From Sclerotiophoma versabilis (taxonomy: Eukaryota; Ascomycota; Dothideomycetes; Pleosporales; Didymellaceae), in NCBI GenBank assembly GCA_012274445.1, contig JAAROD010000014.1:923001-987000 (forward strand): a stretch of 64,000 bases of DNA. Reading direction: 5' to 3'. Both the position numbers and the translations under genes were made by a program. Of this stretch, positions 35,005 through 45,830 are shown piece by piece (within the stretch, counting starts at the first letter, position 1; every line of letters begins with the position of its first letter). The notes under the pieces are model-generated. The model was not told the origin of the DNA. It saw only the letters and a program-made list of their open reading frames with translations, and did no database searches.

Positions 35005-36733
35005 ATGGGTATCGGCGGCAGCATTGCCGTTGCACTTTCATTCATCAGCTGCATCTGGTTGCCGGCTACCTTGCTGTGTTGCTTACCATGGATACAGAAG
35101 CGTAAGTGAGCGGTGTAGCTGCACCTGCAGGCACCCATCACGTGCAATCGCTGAACGACACAGAGATGCTGTACCTGCATTGGGTCACAATGTTTCCAGG
35201 CAAATGGCTTGACGAGCCTGAAAGAGCTGGGTTTCTCAGTGCGTCCAAGGGCCCCAACAGTTGATCATCAAGCCAACGCTCATGCGCCGCAGAAAATCAG
35301 GTCACGCCTTTCCATATCGCAACCAAAGATGGTCACAGGCTCTTCACGTGGCTCGTCACGCCGCTGGGTATATATGCCAGACATCTGAATGACTTCGTTC
35401 AGGAGCGGTCTGGTGTTGAAGATGTCACCCAGAAGCTTGCATTCTGCTTGTTGCGAGACGATCCGGAAGCGCGGCTGCTGATCTACTTCCATGGCAATGC
35501 GGCAACGCTTGGGCAGCAGAGACGTACTGAAGAGTATCGATCGTACGCCTCTGGTGCATGTGAGAAGATCTTCGTATTGGCATTGGACTATCGTGGTTTT
35601 GGAAAGTCCAGTGGTGAGCCCTCAGAAGCTGGTCTCAGGAATGATGCAGAAGCTGTCGTCGACTGGGCATTGAACGTCGCGAAGATTCCACCAAATCGCA
35701 TTGTTCTCCTTGGGCATTCATTAGGGACAGCCGTTGCAACGGCTGTGGCATTGCAGTATGCTGAGTTAGGCGTTGAGTTTGCAGGCATCATCCTGTGCGC
35801 TGCCTTCACAAACGCTGGCAATGCGTTCGCCTCGTACTCCATCGGTGGCGTCATACCAGTGCTTGCTCCTGTCAAGCTGATCCCAGCTGTCCAAAACTGG
35901 TTCAGTCGCAAGATGCAGGACACATGGCGGACTGACGTTCGCTTAGCTGCGCTTACTCGTAAGTTGGTGGAGAGTCGCTGGAAAGTGCAAACACGGTACA
36001 TGATGCTGTTGGGCGTCAAATAGCCATCAAATGCCGGATCACAACTGACAATGTGAACGACAGGCAAATACTCCAAGCTGCGACTAGTTTTTGTGCATGC
36101 TGAGAACGATGGTACGATGCCATGGAACCAGACTGAGGAGCTGTTCAAGTCAACACTCAAAGCCGCGACAGAACCAAGTGCGGATGACGATGCCTGGAGA
36201 GCGCCAACGCCAAAGTACGAGGCCGTCGATCTGGGCGAGGCTGGCAGACGAGAAATCTGGGAAACGCATTCTGCGCGCATCGAGAAGCTCATAGCCAAGC
36301 ATGGAGGTAAGCAATTCTCCGCCTGTTACAAAGAAATCCAAGCAGTTGGCGTGCTCATGGCGCGGTTCGGCTCTTCGAGATCGCTTTTGGAGATCGCCGA
36401 TGTCCCTGGCGATCATCTATGGGCCTCCAAAGAAACTTTGCCGAGGTCATTGTTATCTGTCGGCCCCTTCAACAATCTCGAGACTGCGTAGAGTCCACAT
36501 CTTCTATATTGAAGACAACGGATGCTGGTGTTTGCGCAAGACGTGGACACCGCCTGAGGAAGGGTCCAAGGCGCACGAGCACCATGACTTCACTTGCGGC
36601 ACGCCGGCACGGCACCTAACCGTTCTAGGCTAACTACATTCTTCTAGACCACAATCAGATGATGACATGGAGTCCAATCGCCCTTGCAATTCTCCAGACT
36701 TTCGGATTGACGGCTTCGAGCACGCGTTTATAG
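35005..36733 (+). CDS. Bem46/ABHD12-like membrane-anchored hydrolase
   Basis: Five exons (35005-35101, 35164-35238, 35293-35958, 36064-36306, 36648-36733) give 388 residues. An N-terminal membrane helix (IAVALSFISCIWLPATLLCC) anchors the enzyme. The alpha/beta-hydrolase core has the oxyanion loop FHGNAA, nucleophile GHSLG near residue 200, Asp in HAENDGTMPW and His in the final exon (KHGDHNQ). That places the catalytic triad fully intact. The conserved 'GFLKNQVTPF' is formed only by splicing at 35238/35293, which supports that junction. The last intron (342 bp) is unusually long and could hide a small exon. Related proteins hydrolyse lipids or lysophospholipids; substrate here is unknown. Confidence 0.82.
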
Positions 36734-37323
36734 GGTCTTGGATCTTGGTCTATTTGCGTAATGCTGTGCTCATCAGACCGACTCTTCCGCACGCGTTAGA
36801 GTCAGCACGAGGTGACGCAATGTGAGCAGCTTCAGCTAAACGTGTCTCTACAGAGAGGCTGTGCCAACATTTTGTAACGCAGACAGCCTCAGGCTCACGA
36901 TAGGTAGCACGGCGGCAACGACGGAACGTCTGCAAAAGCAACGCATGATTCATGCAACGAGTGTGGACCCAAGGGTCTTGCGAAGCCCGCTACCCCCAAG
37001 CGCTGGCGGCTTCCAAGGTCTCAGTGGCTTTGTGCGTCACCTGCTTTTGACCCTCTCATGACGTCCCAAAGCGGACGCACCGGATACAAAGCCCACTGCG
37101 CGCTTCACTGACGGTCTGCATCCATGTTCTTGTGAAATCCACAGACCACCTTTGTTCTCGGATTTGCTGTTCCAAGACCCGCTTTCAACGAATCCTCTAG
37201 TCGCTTGTGTTTCACCTGTCATTACTATATCCACTTCAAAACCGTTGCAGCCGCCGAACATTTGATATCAAATCGCCGCTGCTGCTACATTTTCAACCAC
37301 CATAATCTAACCTCTATTACAAC
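36734..37323. other. Intergenic
   Basis: 590 bp with no supported gene; it includes the likely promoter and pyrimidine/CA-rich leader of the next small membrane protein. Confidence 0.45.
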
Positions 37324-37758
37324 ATGCCTGCCATTGCCCACCTTGCGCCTCGCTTCCTGGAGGGTTCGTCCTCTGGAGGCATTTCTGGAACGGCGATTGC
37401 AGTACTCGTTGTTGTCGGAATTATCCCTGCCATTGCACTTATCTGGGTCTGCATGTGGCTCCTGCTCTTCTATGGCAAGGGGCGCAACTGCTGCTGCATG
37501 CGTCGCAAGAGCGCGACCACAGGACCTGAAGTGCCTGAGAATCCAATGTCAGGCGAAGCCGCCTTGAACGAGAAGACCGACTACACCCTTCCCCAGAGGC
37601 CAGCCTCCGCCTGGAGGAACGACAGCGGATCATCTAGCGAACCACCGAGGGACAGCAGGGGAACACTGAAGAAGCACCAGCCCAGGGCAAGCGTGCAGAG
37701 TCAGTGGAGCAGCAACAGCACCATTCCTGTGGTGCAGGAGCCGAAGCAGATGGTGTAA
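37324..37758 (+). CDS. Small single-pass membrane protein
   Basis: Intronless, 144 residues. A short Ser/Gly-rich N terminus precedes one strong transmembrane helix (about residues 22-48, TAIAVLVVVGIIPAIALIW..). A juxtamembrane cluster GRNCCCMRRK, with three adjacent cysteines, may be palmitoylated. The cytosolic tail is polar, Ser/Pro-rich and disordered. The ATG is in the context ACAACATGCC. Small proteins of this shape are common in filamentous fungi, but I recognise no function. Confidence 0.65.
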   Translation: MPAIAHLAPRFLEGSSSGGISGTAIAVLVVVGIIPAIALIWVCMWLLLFYGKGRNCCCMRRKSATTGPEVPENPMSGEAALNEKTDYTLPQRPASAWRNDSGSSSEPPRDSRGTLKKHQPRASVQSQWSSNSTIPVVQEPKQMV

Positions 37759-39259
37759 GCATAATGTAGAAGGATTCTACGGCGCTGCACTGCTCGTGTG
37801 ACCCTGACTTGTTCCATAACGGCTCGACACGATACTTCACCCCCTGGATATACTGGTCCATAGAGCTACGAGCGTGAGCGCCAGGAACAATGAGCAGAGC
37901 AACACACCTCTGGCCAGGACCACCGATGGCACGGGCAGCAGAGAGCCTCGATATAGAATCAGCACATCACCTTGTCCAATACGAGGGCACTCTTCCTGGA
38001 GACATGGACTAGATTGGTTGTGTGCATGCAGCACAACACGCCGCGACGACGAACTGCATATAGAAATTTCATTTCGACTCGCCGACTCCGGCAGAATTGC
38101 CAAGACCCAAGTGTTTAGTTCACGATAATAGCGCTGGTGTTGAAGGTGGCCGGTCCGGGAGCATGGGTGGTGCATGTTCAGGAATGCGTCCTGGAGATCT
38201 CGCCTCCACTACACTGGGCTGCCGGGGTCGACAATCCCGGCCTCGCTTCGCACGCTGCAAGCCACCCAGACGCAGGTGGCAGTACGCCGTTTGCGGCGAG
38301 CAAGACAGTGGGCGTCGTTGCCACGCTTTGCAGGTTGCGGCATCTGGGTGTAGGCCGGGACAGAGCGACGGAAATGGCACAGGAGGGATGGAGAAGTGGA
38401 TGTGTATGATTGCCACAGGTGCGACCTGCGTGGAGGCGTGAGGCGTCTGGGGTTTCAGGTGGCGCAGATCTATATGTAGTGGCTATGAGGCTCAACGTGG
38501 GCTGCGCGTCAGGCGTAGCGTAATTTTGTAATGAAGCACCAAAGTATGACCACACCTTTGCTACAGCATTGTTGACTCCATGCTCTCCAACGTATTGAGT
38601 GTGATGGGGCCCTTTATTACTGGGTCTAGAGAAGCGCGTACAAGTGCGTACAGCTTCCAGGACTGCAGGATGTGTAGCACTCGACGAACCTACCAATCAG
38701 GATGGTTGATTCCAGCACACCAAGAAGGCTGCGACCTGAGGCGCTCGCGCATCTCACCGCAATTGCGTTCCTCATGACCAAGTGGGGTCCTAGACTCGGA
38801 TGGTGTCGCAGAGCAAGACGGGAGGGGCGGTTGGGGCCAGTTGAGGGCCCATTGCAGGTCATTTGATGTGTGTTGAGGGAAGGTACGGCGGCGCAGGAGG
38901 ACATGTGCGCTCAGCTCAAGTACTTGCGATGCTCACTGGGAGATGCAGGCCCCTCATCGTGCCCTCCTCTCTGCCCACAGCCGAGCGGCGCCCGCGGACA
39001 GCTCCAGCACCAGATTCCCAGCGCCACCAGGCAGCAAGAAGGCGAGCTGTCGGACAAGCAGTCCCGCCGCTTCGCCGCTTCGCCGCTGCTCTTAAAGCCT
39101 AAGCCCGGGCGCAACGCAGCGATTCGCCGCTCGCTCGTCCGCTCCGCTACGTCAGCACGTACAAAGTGTCGCAGCAGCGCCTCGGGGACAGGTCCTGGGG
39201 TGTTTGCTGTCTACCTCGCCACCATTTCCTCCACACACCCTCTCAGCGCCCGGCTTCGC
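37759..39259. other. Long intergenic region
   Basis: 1.5 kb with many short open frames on both strands but no supported gene. It becomes GC-rich toward 39 kb, approaching the lipase gene. Confidence 0.4.
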
Positions 39260-41062
39260 ATGCTGCGGCTGTATTTCAGGACCCGACCCGCCGCCCGCGG
39301 CGCATTGCAGAAGACGGTCGGCTTTGGAGGCGCGAGCTACATCAGCCTGAGCCTGTCGACGCCGATCCGGATCGGAGAGAAGAGCAGCAGCACCATGGCC
39401 GCGCAGGACGACAGCGCGGGCGGGGAGCCTCAGGCCAAGGCGCAGCAGAGCCCGCTCGCGAGCCAGCGAGCCGACGGGCAGGCGCCGGGCAGGATTGCAA
39501 AGTGGTTCCCGCTGAGCGCGAGCGAGGGCTTCTCGCAGTGGGTGAGTGGCCCCGTCTCTGCTCCAGCCCCTCAACACCGCTCGTGCATGGGGCGCTGCTA
39601 ACGCGGGCGACAGTGGGCCGGCCTCTCCCCCATGGCGACCGAGCACCGCGTGCTCTCCTTCATCCCCCACCTGCAGAGCCCGCCCACACACACCCAGACC
39701 GGCTCGGCGCCCGCTTCGGCGTTCCCCTCGTCAGCCGACCTCGCTGCAGCGCCGCCCAAGCACTCGCAGGACCACACCACGACCGATGCTCTCACAGACC
39801 CGTACGGCCCGCGGCGGTGGAACTCGCAGATGGTCGAGCTGAGCGGCAACGGGCGCGCCCTGAACGAATTCAGCGTCGAGCGCCTCGGCGAGGACGTCGA
39901 CGAGAACCTGGTCATGCTCCACGGCTACGGCGCAGGCCTGGGCTTCTTCTACCGCAACTTCGAGGCCCTGTCGCGCGCCGAGGGCTGGAAAGTCTACGCC
40001 CTGGACCTGCTCGGCATGGGCCGCAGCAGCCGCTCGACCTTCAAGATCCACGCCAAGGACAAGGACGGCAAGATCGCAGAAGCCGAGTCCTTCTTCGTCG
40101 ACGCCCTCGAAGAATGGCGCATCGAGCGCGGCCTCGACCGCTTCACCCTGCTCGGCCACAGTCTGGGCGGCTACCTCGCCATTGCATACGCCCTCAAGTA
40201 CCCAGGCCACTTGAACAAACTCATCCTCGCGAGTCCCGTTGGCATCCCCGAAGACCCCTACGCCGTGAGCGAGGAAATGCCGGATCCAGCCGATTCCACC
40301 ATGGTCAACGAGTTCACACAAGACGCCTCCGCCACACGAAACGGCGTCCAGCCCTCGACAGCAGACAACAACAACTTCCTCAACCAGGCCAAGAAGAACG
40401 CCGAGAAGCCCAACCAGCCACCACGCCGCCGCATGCCGGGCTGGCTTACATACCTGTGGGAGGCCAACGTGTTGTCGCCATTCTCCTTTGTACGTTGGAG
40501 TGGGCCGCTGGGCCCGCGGCTGGTCTCGGGCTGGACGAGCCGGCGCTTCTCACATCTGCCTGAAGACGAGGCGCAGGCGCTGCACGACTACAGCTACGCG
40601 CTATTCCGCCAGCGCGGGAGCAGCGAGTATGCGCTGGGATATTTGCTTGCCCCGGGTGCTTTTGCAAGATCGCCGATGATCCGCCGCATACAAGGTGTTG
40701 GGAGACAGTGGATCGCGCCACGCTCGACTCCTTCTGTGGACGGCGACACCCCTCCACAAGGATCGCCCGCGCAGCCGGCGAGAGAAACCGGGTTCCCGAT
40801 CATCTTCATGTACGGCGAGAACGACTGGATGGACGTCGCCGGCGGGTATGCTGCCGAGCAGAAGATCAAGGAGGAGCGCGAGCGCGTATTAGCGGGCAAA
40901 ACCAAGGAAGAGAGGGACAAAGACAATGCAAAAGCAAAGGTGATTATTATTAACAAGGCAGGGCACCATGTCTACCTCGATGGGTGGGAACAGTTTAATA
41001 GAGTGATGCTGGAGGAGATGAAGGAGACGAGGGCGTACGATAAGAAACTCCTGGGTCAGTGA
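39260..41062 (+). CDS. Cld1/ABHD5-like mitochondrial phospholipase
   Basis: Two exons, 39260-39541 and 39614-41062, give 576 residues. In yeast Cld1 deacylates cardiolipin in the inner mitochondrial membrane before remodelling. The sequence has 'LVMLHGYGAGLGFFYRNF', nucleophile GHSLGG (about residue 276), 'LILASPVGIPE', Asp in MYGENDWMD and the family motif HHVYLD (about residue 544). From the first ATG the N terminus is Arg/Ser/Ala-rich (MLRLYFRTRPAARGALQK), fitting a mitochondrial presequence. A second ATG at 39395 has a better ACCATGG context and would give a form without it. Glu/Lys-rich and Pro/Asn-rich inserts are fungal-typical. Family membership is clear; the exact substrate is inferred. 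Confidence 0.84.
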
Positions 41063-41677
41063 GGAATATCTTGTCATGCCACTGATAGAGGTGTGCATTG
41101 CATAACGAGCGCTAGGTTTGCATGTCTTGTAGACGATGGGTTTTGTACATAATAGCGAATACATTCTTCCATCAAAGGCGGTCGCGCCTCGTTGTAAAGC
41201 TGTCAGCACGCCAAGCACGGCATACACGTACCTTTCCTTTTTATTTAGTTTTTGTTTTCTTCTGATTTCTGTGTCTTACTTTTTCATGCTTGTATAAAAG
41301 CCTTACGCTACAGCACCTCGCTCCTCTCTCTATACCTATGCTCTCACCCTTCATCGAGAAATTCAAATGATTGTTTCTCTTCCTCAACAGCTTGCCTGGT
41401 TGCTAACCCACACCTATGCCGCACTCCAGACAACACAAGGATTCTTACAACTCTGCATATCTCCATTGATACCGTGATGGTCGTTTGTTGGAAGTTTAAG
41501 ACACCTGCCATGCAATTGTACGTTTAAGACACCTGCCCTGCAATTGTAAGGTGGGGCGGACTAACTCAAAAGATCTACACCACGTCATACCTTGAGCATC
41601 ATCGTGACTTTGTTTGAGGACTTGAAATGCTCTTCTGCGCAAAACGAAAACTCCATTTTTGAACTCTCATCTCCACC
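41063..41677. other. Intergenic with 28 bp duplication
   Basis: 615 bp without a gene. It contains the 28 bp direct duplication described separately. Confidence 0.45.
41494..41548. repeat. 28 bp tandem duplication
   Basis: Two adjacent copies of GTTTAAGACACCTGCC..GCAATTGTA start at 41494 and 41522 and differ at one base (A/C). No flanking gene is disrupted. Confidence 0.85.
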
Positions 41678-42889
41678 ATGGCTTCCTCTTCTGACAGCAA
41701 TGATGGCTCTTTCCCATGGCACCTCGGTGTCTATGACGCCCACTGCCATCCAACAGACATGATGTCCAACATCTCCAAGATTCAGAAGATGAAAGCGCGC
41801 TGCCTCACCGTCATGGCAACGCGAGGCGAAGACCAAGAGCTTGTTCTCAAGACAGCATCTCAGCATGGTATCAAATCCGCCAATCTGGACGACTGGTCGA
41901 GGGGGGAGTGCATCGTGCCATGCTTCGGATGGCATCCTTGGTTTTCGCATCAGATGTACATTGCAGACGCCGACGGATCCAAAGACGGCGAACCGCAGAA
42001 CCTGACCGGCGAAGCCAAAGTAAAACACTACCAGAAAGTCCTGCAACCTTCAAGAACAGAGCCAAGCGAGGAAGATCTCCGTATCTTTAATGCTCTGCCA
42101 GATCCCACCCCACTCTCAGTCTTCCTTTCGCAAACACGGAAACACCTTCAGGAGCACCCTCATGCCCTTGTTGGTGAGGTCGGCCTGGACCGCAGTTTCC
42201 GCATCCCAGAAGCCTGGATACCTGATCTTTGGGCCACGCGCAACTCCAATCTGACTCCCGGAGGAAGAGAAGGCCGGCGCTTGACGCCATTCAGATGCCA
42301 GCCCGCTCATCAGAAAGAGATCTTGAAAAGACAGTTGCAACTAGCAGCAGAGCTGGGACGAGCGGTCAGTGTGCACGGCGTGCAAGCGCATGGCTTAGTG
42401 TACGAGGCACTGCACGAATTGTGGAAGGGGCACGGGAAAGAAGTGCTGAGCAAGCGCGAGAAGAAGAAGCGCGGGAAAGACGACCCAAGTGTGGAAGCTG
42501 ATGTCAGCAAATCTGCCAAAGAAGAGAGCAATGCGCCGAAGCCGTATCCACCCAGGATATGTTTGCACTCCTACTCTGGGAGTGCGAGCAACTTCAAGCA
42601 ATATCTCAATCCTGCGATTCCTATTCGCATCTTTGCGAGTTTCAGCACGGCGATCAACCTGGGTGATGCGCTGGATGAGGATACGCCGGTGGAGTTTGAA
42701 GAAATGATCAAGACGGTGCCAGACGAGATGTTGCTGGTTGAGAGCGATTTGCATACTGCGGGAGATGAGATGGATCGGAGGCTGGAGGACATTGTCAGGA
42801 GGATATGCAAGATCAAAGGGTGGGGATTGGAGGAAGGTGTTCAGAGGCTAGGCGAGAACTGGAGGGCTTTCGTCTTTGGCGAAGATTAG
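41678..42889 (+). CDS. TatD-family metal hydrolase (Scn1/YMR262W-like)
   Basis: Intronless, 403 residues. TatD proteins are metal-dependent nucleases with an amidohydrolase TIM-barrel fold. Metal-site residues are visible in order: AHCHPTD near residue 20, Glu in VGEVGLDR, His in VSVHGVQAHG, His in CLHSYSGS and Asp in VESDLHT. The length and the 'CFGWHPWFSHQM' motif match the fungal branch containing fission yeast Scn1, a cut9-interacting protein. A Lys/Glu/Ser-rich insert lies at about 265-290. Function in this organism is inferred from family only. Confidence 0.87.
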   Translation: MASSSDSNDGSFPWHLGVYDAHCHPTDMMSNISKIQKMKARCLTVMATRGEDQELVLKTASQHGIKSANLDDWSRGECIVPCFGWHPWFSHQMYIADADGSKDGEPQNLTGEAKVKHYQKVLQPSRTEPSEEDLRIFNALPDPTPLSVFLSQTRKHLQEHPHALVGEVGLDRSFRIPEAWIPDLWATRNSNLTPGGREGRRLTPFRCQPAHQKEILKRQLQLAAELGRAVSVHGVQAHGLVYEALHELWKGHGKEVLSKREKKKRGKDDPSVEADVSKSAKEESNAPKPYPPRICLHSYSGSASNFKQYLNPAIPIRIFASFSTAINLGDALDEDTPVEFEEMIKTVPDEMLLVESDLHTAGDEMDRRLEDIVRRICKIKGWGLEEGVQRLGENWRAFVFGED

Positions 42890-43275
42890 ATCTCTGCCAC
42901 TACCAGTTCAAATTGTAGTGTATTCTCAAAGAGGATTGGTGCTCTCACACGTGCCTGCTTGGCAAGTTAGACTAACGCCTTTGGATGATGTGCATGCATT
43001 TACCCGGTTGGGGCTAGGTGGTCTCTACACGACCCCAGTACGTATAACCCTTGGTATCTTCTCAGACATTGAACTGGACATCACTCGTGCAGCTGCACCG
43101 AGGAACACCATTTCTCGACTCTCCACCGGCCTGTCTCCTATCCTTCAGTTCTCTTCTATCACAGCCTTCCACATCCGACACATTAGCCTAATGCACATCG
43201 CCTTTAAGCATCGTGACTGATCCGAACTCGTCTTGAACTCAACCCCCCACCGCCCCTCAGATTCAATCCAACACA
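42890..43275. other. Short intergenic region
   Basis: 386 bp between two genes on the same strand. No gene is seen; it likely holds one 3' UTR and the next promoter. Confidence 0.5.
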
Positions 43276-44130
43276 ATGGCCGAAGAAAAACCAATCTCCA
43301 CGCCTACACCAGGCCGCAAACTCCCCATGCGCGTCCTCCTCCTCGGCCTCCCCCGGACAAACACCACCTCCCTAGTCGCCGCCCTGCGTCACCTAGGCTA
43401 CAACCCATACACAATGCGCTCACTAGTCACCAACCCACGCCACATCCCCGTATGGCAAGAAGCCGTAAACAGCACCCAACACGCCCCAGGCCTACCCCTA
43501 CCCATCAACGACATGCTCTCCGACTACGACGCCATCGCCGACCTGCCAGGCTGCATGTTCGCGCCGCAACTAATCAAAGCCTATCCCGGCGCCAAGGTCA
43601 TCTTGACGACGCGCCGCTACGACGCCTGGGAGCGCAGCATGCGCGAGGGCATCTGGGTGCTGTTTACCTGGCGCCTTTTCGAAGCCTGTCGCGTGCTGGG
43701 CATGAGTCGCATGGCGCCGCTGATACGGCTGTTGCACGCGCTATTCAGCGTGCACAACGGGAATCAATATGGTGGGTATGAGGCGAGGCGGGCGTATGAG
43801 CGGCACAATGAGCAGATTAGGGAGCTTGTGGGGCGCGACAGGCTTTTGGAGATTGATGCCGAGGATGAGAGTGGGTGGGAGGTGTTGTGTGGGTTTTTAG
43901 GCCGCGAGCCGCCTGAGGGTGTTGGGTATCCGCGGGTGCAGGAGGATTTAGCTATGCGGGCTGGGCTGGAGCGGACGTGGTATTCGATGGTGAGGTATTT
44001 GCTGTTGATGGTGGTGTTGCCGGGTTTTGTGCTGGTTGTCGGGGGGTTGGTGTATGTGTATGCGGATGAATTGGTGAGGGCGAGGGATCAGATGATTCTG
44101 GCGCCGTTGAAGGAGTACATGGATAATTAG
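43276..44130 (+). CDS. Sulfotransferase-like P-loop protein, C-terminal TM
   Basis: Intronless, 284 residues. A Walker-like loop near residue 24 (LLLGLPRTNTTSL) corresponds to the 5'-phosphosulfate loop of the fungal Sulfotransfer_4 family, usually GxxRTGTxSL; the middle Gly is Asn here. 'YPGAKVILTTRRYDAWERSM' resembles the 3'-phosphate-binding segment, and the later 'LLEIDAEDESGWEVLCGFL' is also typical. A C-terminal membrane helix (YLLLMVVLPGFVLVVGGLVYVY) suggests tail anchoring. No substrate can be named, and true sulfotransferase activity is unproven for this family. The stop lies 70 bp from that of the convergent SET gene. Confidence 0.78.
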   Translation: MAEEKPISTPTPGRKLPMRVLLLGLPRTNTTSLVAALRHLGYNPYTMRSLVTNPRHIPVWQEAVNSTQHAPGLPLPINDMLSDYDAIADLPGCMFAPQLIKAYPGAKVILTTRRYDAWERSMREGIWVLFTWRLFEACRVLGMSRMAPLIRLLHALFSVHNGNQYGGYEARRAYERHNEQIRELVGRDRLLEIDAEDESGWEVLCGFLGREPPEGVGYPRVQEDLAMRAGLERTWYSMVRYLLLMVVLPGFVLVVGGLVYVYADELVRARDQMILAPLKEYMDN

Positions 44131-44200
44131 AGGGTGGTGGTGGTGTTTTGTGTATGATTAAGAGCATGTCGTACGCAAACATCTATCATCCTGTCCTCGT

Positions 44201-45277
44201 TCATTTCGACACTTTCTTCGACTGATTCTTCAGTTCGCTCTCCCAGCTCTGTATGAAGCTACTTGTAAGCGAGTACATTTCAGCCGTGTATGGCGACTCC
44301 GGATCCTCCATATGCTTAAGTTTGTACCCCTTGTTAGCGAATACTGTGGCTGGTTCCCAGTCCTCAACCCTCGCATGGCTGATAGCAGCAATGCGATACG
44401 CTTTGGCGTAGTAATCCGCGAGACCCTCTTCCTCAACGAGCTCAGCAAGTTGCGAGCTCGCTTGCGCATTTTTACGGGCTTGCCGTCTGGCCGACTTCGA
44501 CTTGGGTACGTCGAGTGTCAGCTGTGGCTCAAAGTCCACAAATGCTTTGCTGATTTCCACTCGTCGCTGATCGCTGACGTGCTTGATGGCTTGCTCTGCT
44601 GCGCATGCTTCACAAGCGCATTTGAAGCCATAGCGGTCGAGTCGTTTCTGTCGCTCCTCGTGTGTCGAGAGGAGACCAATGTATGATACAGAGAATTCCT
44701 CGCCTTTCTTGATCTTCCGGCTTGCGTACACCACCCTCCTGTTCAATTTCTTGCTCCAGTAATAGCTCGTGTTGGGGCGGCAGGAATGGTTGATGCGGGC
44801 GATTTTTGGGAACAGTCCAATCTGGTCGTCTGTGTTGTACGCGTTCGTTCTGAAGATGATGCCGAGCTTGTCCATGGTGGCCTCTTCTGCGGCGGTTGCG
44901 TGGTACGTTAGAGACATTACTTCTGCTCGCGCGTCCGGGGAGAGACCCTCGAATTCTTTCCGAACGAGTTCCACTACTTGATCCATAGGGTAGCCAGTGC
45001 CTCGAACGTAGTCCGGTGGATCTATCTTCAGGATTGGCGCTTCTTGCATGACAATGTCGCCAATGTCGAGGTCGTGAAGTGCAAAGACACCCAGACCTTT
45101 GCCTTCGCTAGGCCTTACAGCGTAGATATCAGGAGGCCCCTGACAAGTGTAGTCGCTCGAATGCCATGACGGGATGCCAGATATGTAAGGTAGGGGTGAG
45201 ATTGGGAGCGGGTGCGTGGCATGCGCGGATGTGCCCGCTAAGAGCGACGAAACTAAGAAGGGCAGCAAGGAAAACAT
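44201..45277 (-). CDS. SET-domain protein with N-terminal signal peptide
   Basis: Intronless, 358 residues. The first ~20 residues (MFSLLPFLVSSLLAGTSAHA) look like a secretory signal peptide, unusual for a SET methyltransferase. The SET domain covers about residues 50-205: 'PSEGKGLGVFALHDLDIGDIV', then a helical insert, RINHSCRPNT (cofactor/active-site motif) and 'GEEFSVSYIG'. A post-SET-like CxC cluster (CACEAC) follows. The C-terminal half is helical and TPR-like, as in SMYD-type proteins. Related fungal genes with the same leader exist to my knowledge, but their role is unknown. The target could be a protein lysine in the secretory pathway or outside the cell. Confidence 0.83.
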   Translation of the reverse strand: MFSLLPFLVSSLLAGTSAHATHPLPISPLPYISGIPSWHSSDYTCQGPPDIYAVRPSEGKGLGVFALHDLDIGDIVMQEAPILKIDPPDYVRGTGYPMDQVVELVRKEFEGLSPDARAEVMSLTYHATAAEEATMDKLGIIFRTNAYNTDDQIGLFPKIARINHSCRPNTSYYWSKKLNRRVVYASRKIKKGEEFSVSYIGLLSTHEERQKRLDRYGFKCACEACAAEQAIKHVSDQRRVEISKAFVDFEPQLTLDVPKSKSARRQARKNAQASSQLAELVEEEGLADYYAKAYRIAAISHARVEDWEPATVFANKGYKLKHMEDPESPYTAEMYSLTSSFIQSWESELKNQSKKVSK

Positions 45278-45830
45278 GCTGGAAAGAGCAGTGAGTTACA
45301 AACGAAGGGAATAGAAGTCCATTATCGACCTGCATTGTTACTTTTTGTACCATCTCCGCAGCTACTACTTTCCATTGCATGAAACGCGTTTCAAGCTGTT
45401 GATGTCGCAGCCTGCAGCTTGCTGCCTCAGAGATAGGTCGGGATGGTCCTCAAACATTGTCAGCACACCCAATAACAACCAATCCAAGCATTCGACCTTG
45501 ATGCAGATGTTGGCTGGCAGTGGAAGACAGCGCGTAGACGTGAAGGAGACGTCTTATCGATATCGTACAACGGAATGGCACCGCAGATGCCGAAGCCGTC
45601 ATCGGAACTGCCGAGTCGCGTCCCGCACCACGCAACACGCTCCCACCACAGCTTTCCCCGCGTTACCCTTGTATGGTGGGGCAAACCTCACAGGGCGTGG
45701 TAGCATGGCCAGCTTTAAATGCCAATCCAGCCGTGCATTTGTGTGCAGACGAGTTGGGACTACGCCAGATCTTTGCGAGCAGCAAATCTCGAGATCGATA
45801 CCCTAAACCGGAAGCTTGAGGACAGTCAAG
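45278..45830. other. Divergent intergenic region
   Basis: 553 bp between the SET gene (minus) and the TPP-enzyme gene (plus). The plus-strand frame here has no clear coding signal, although an upstream exon of the TPP gene cannot be excluded. Confidence 0.4.

Noticed and set aside
39166..40563. 465-codon plus frame overlapping the Cld1-like gene
   Set aside because: It is Arg/Pro-rich in an alternative frame of a GC-rich gene; the catalytic motifs are in the other frame.
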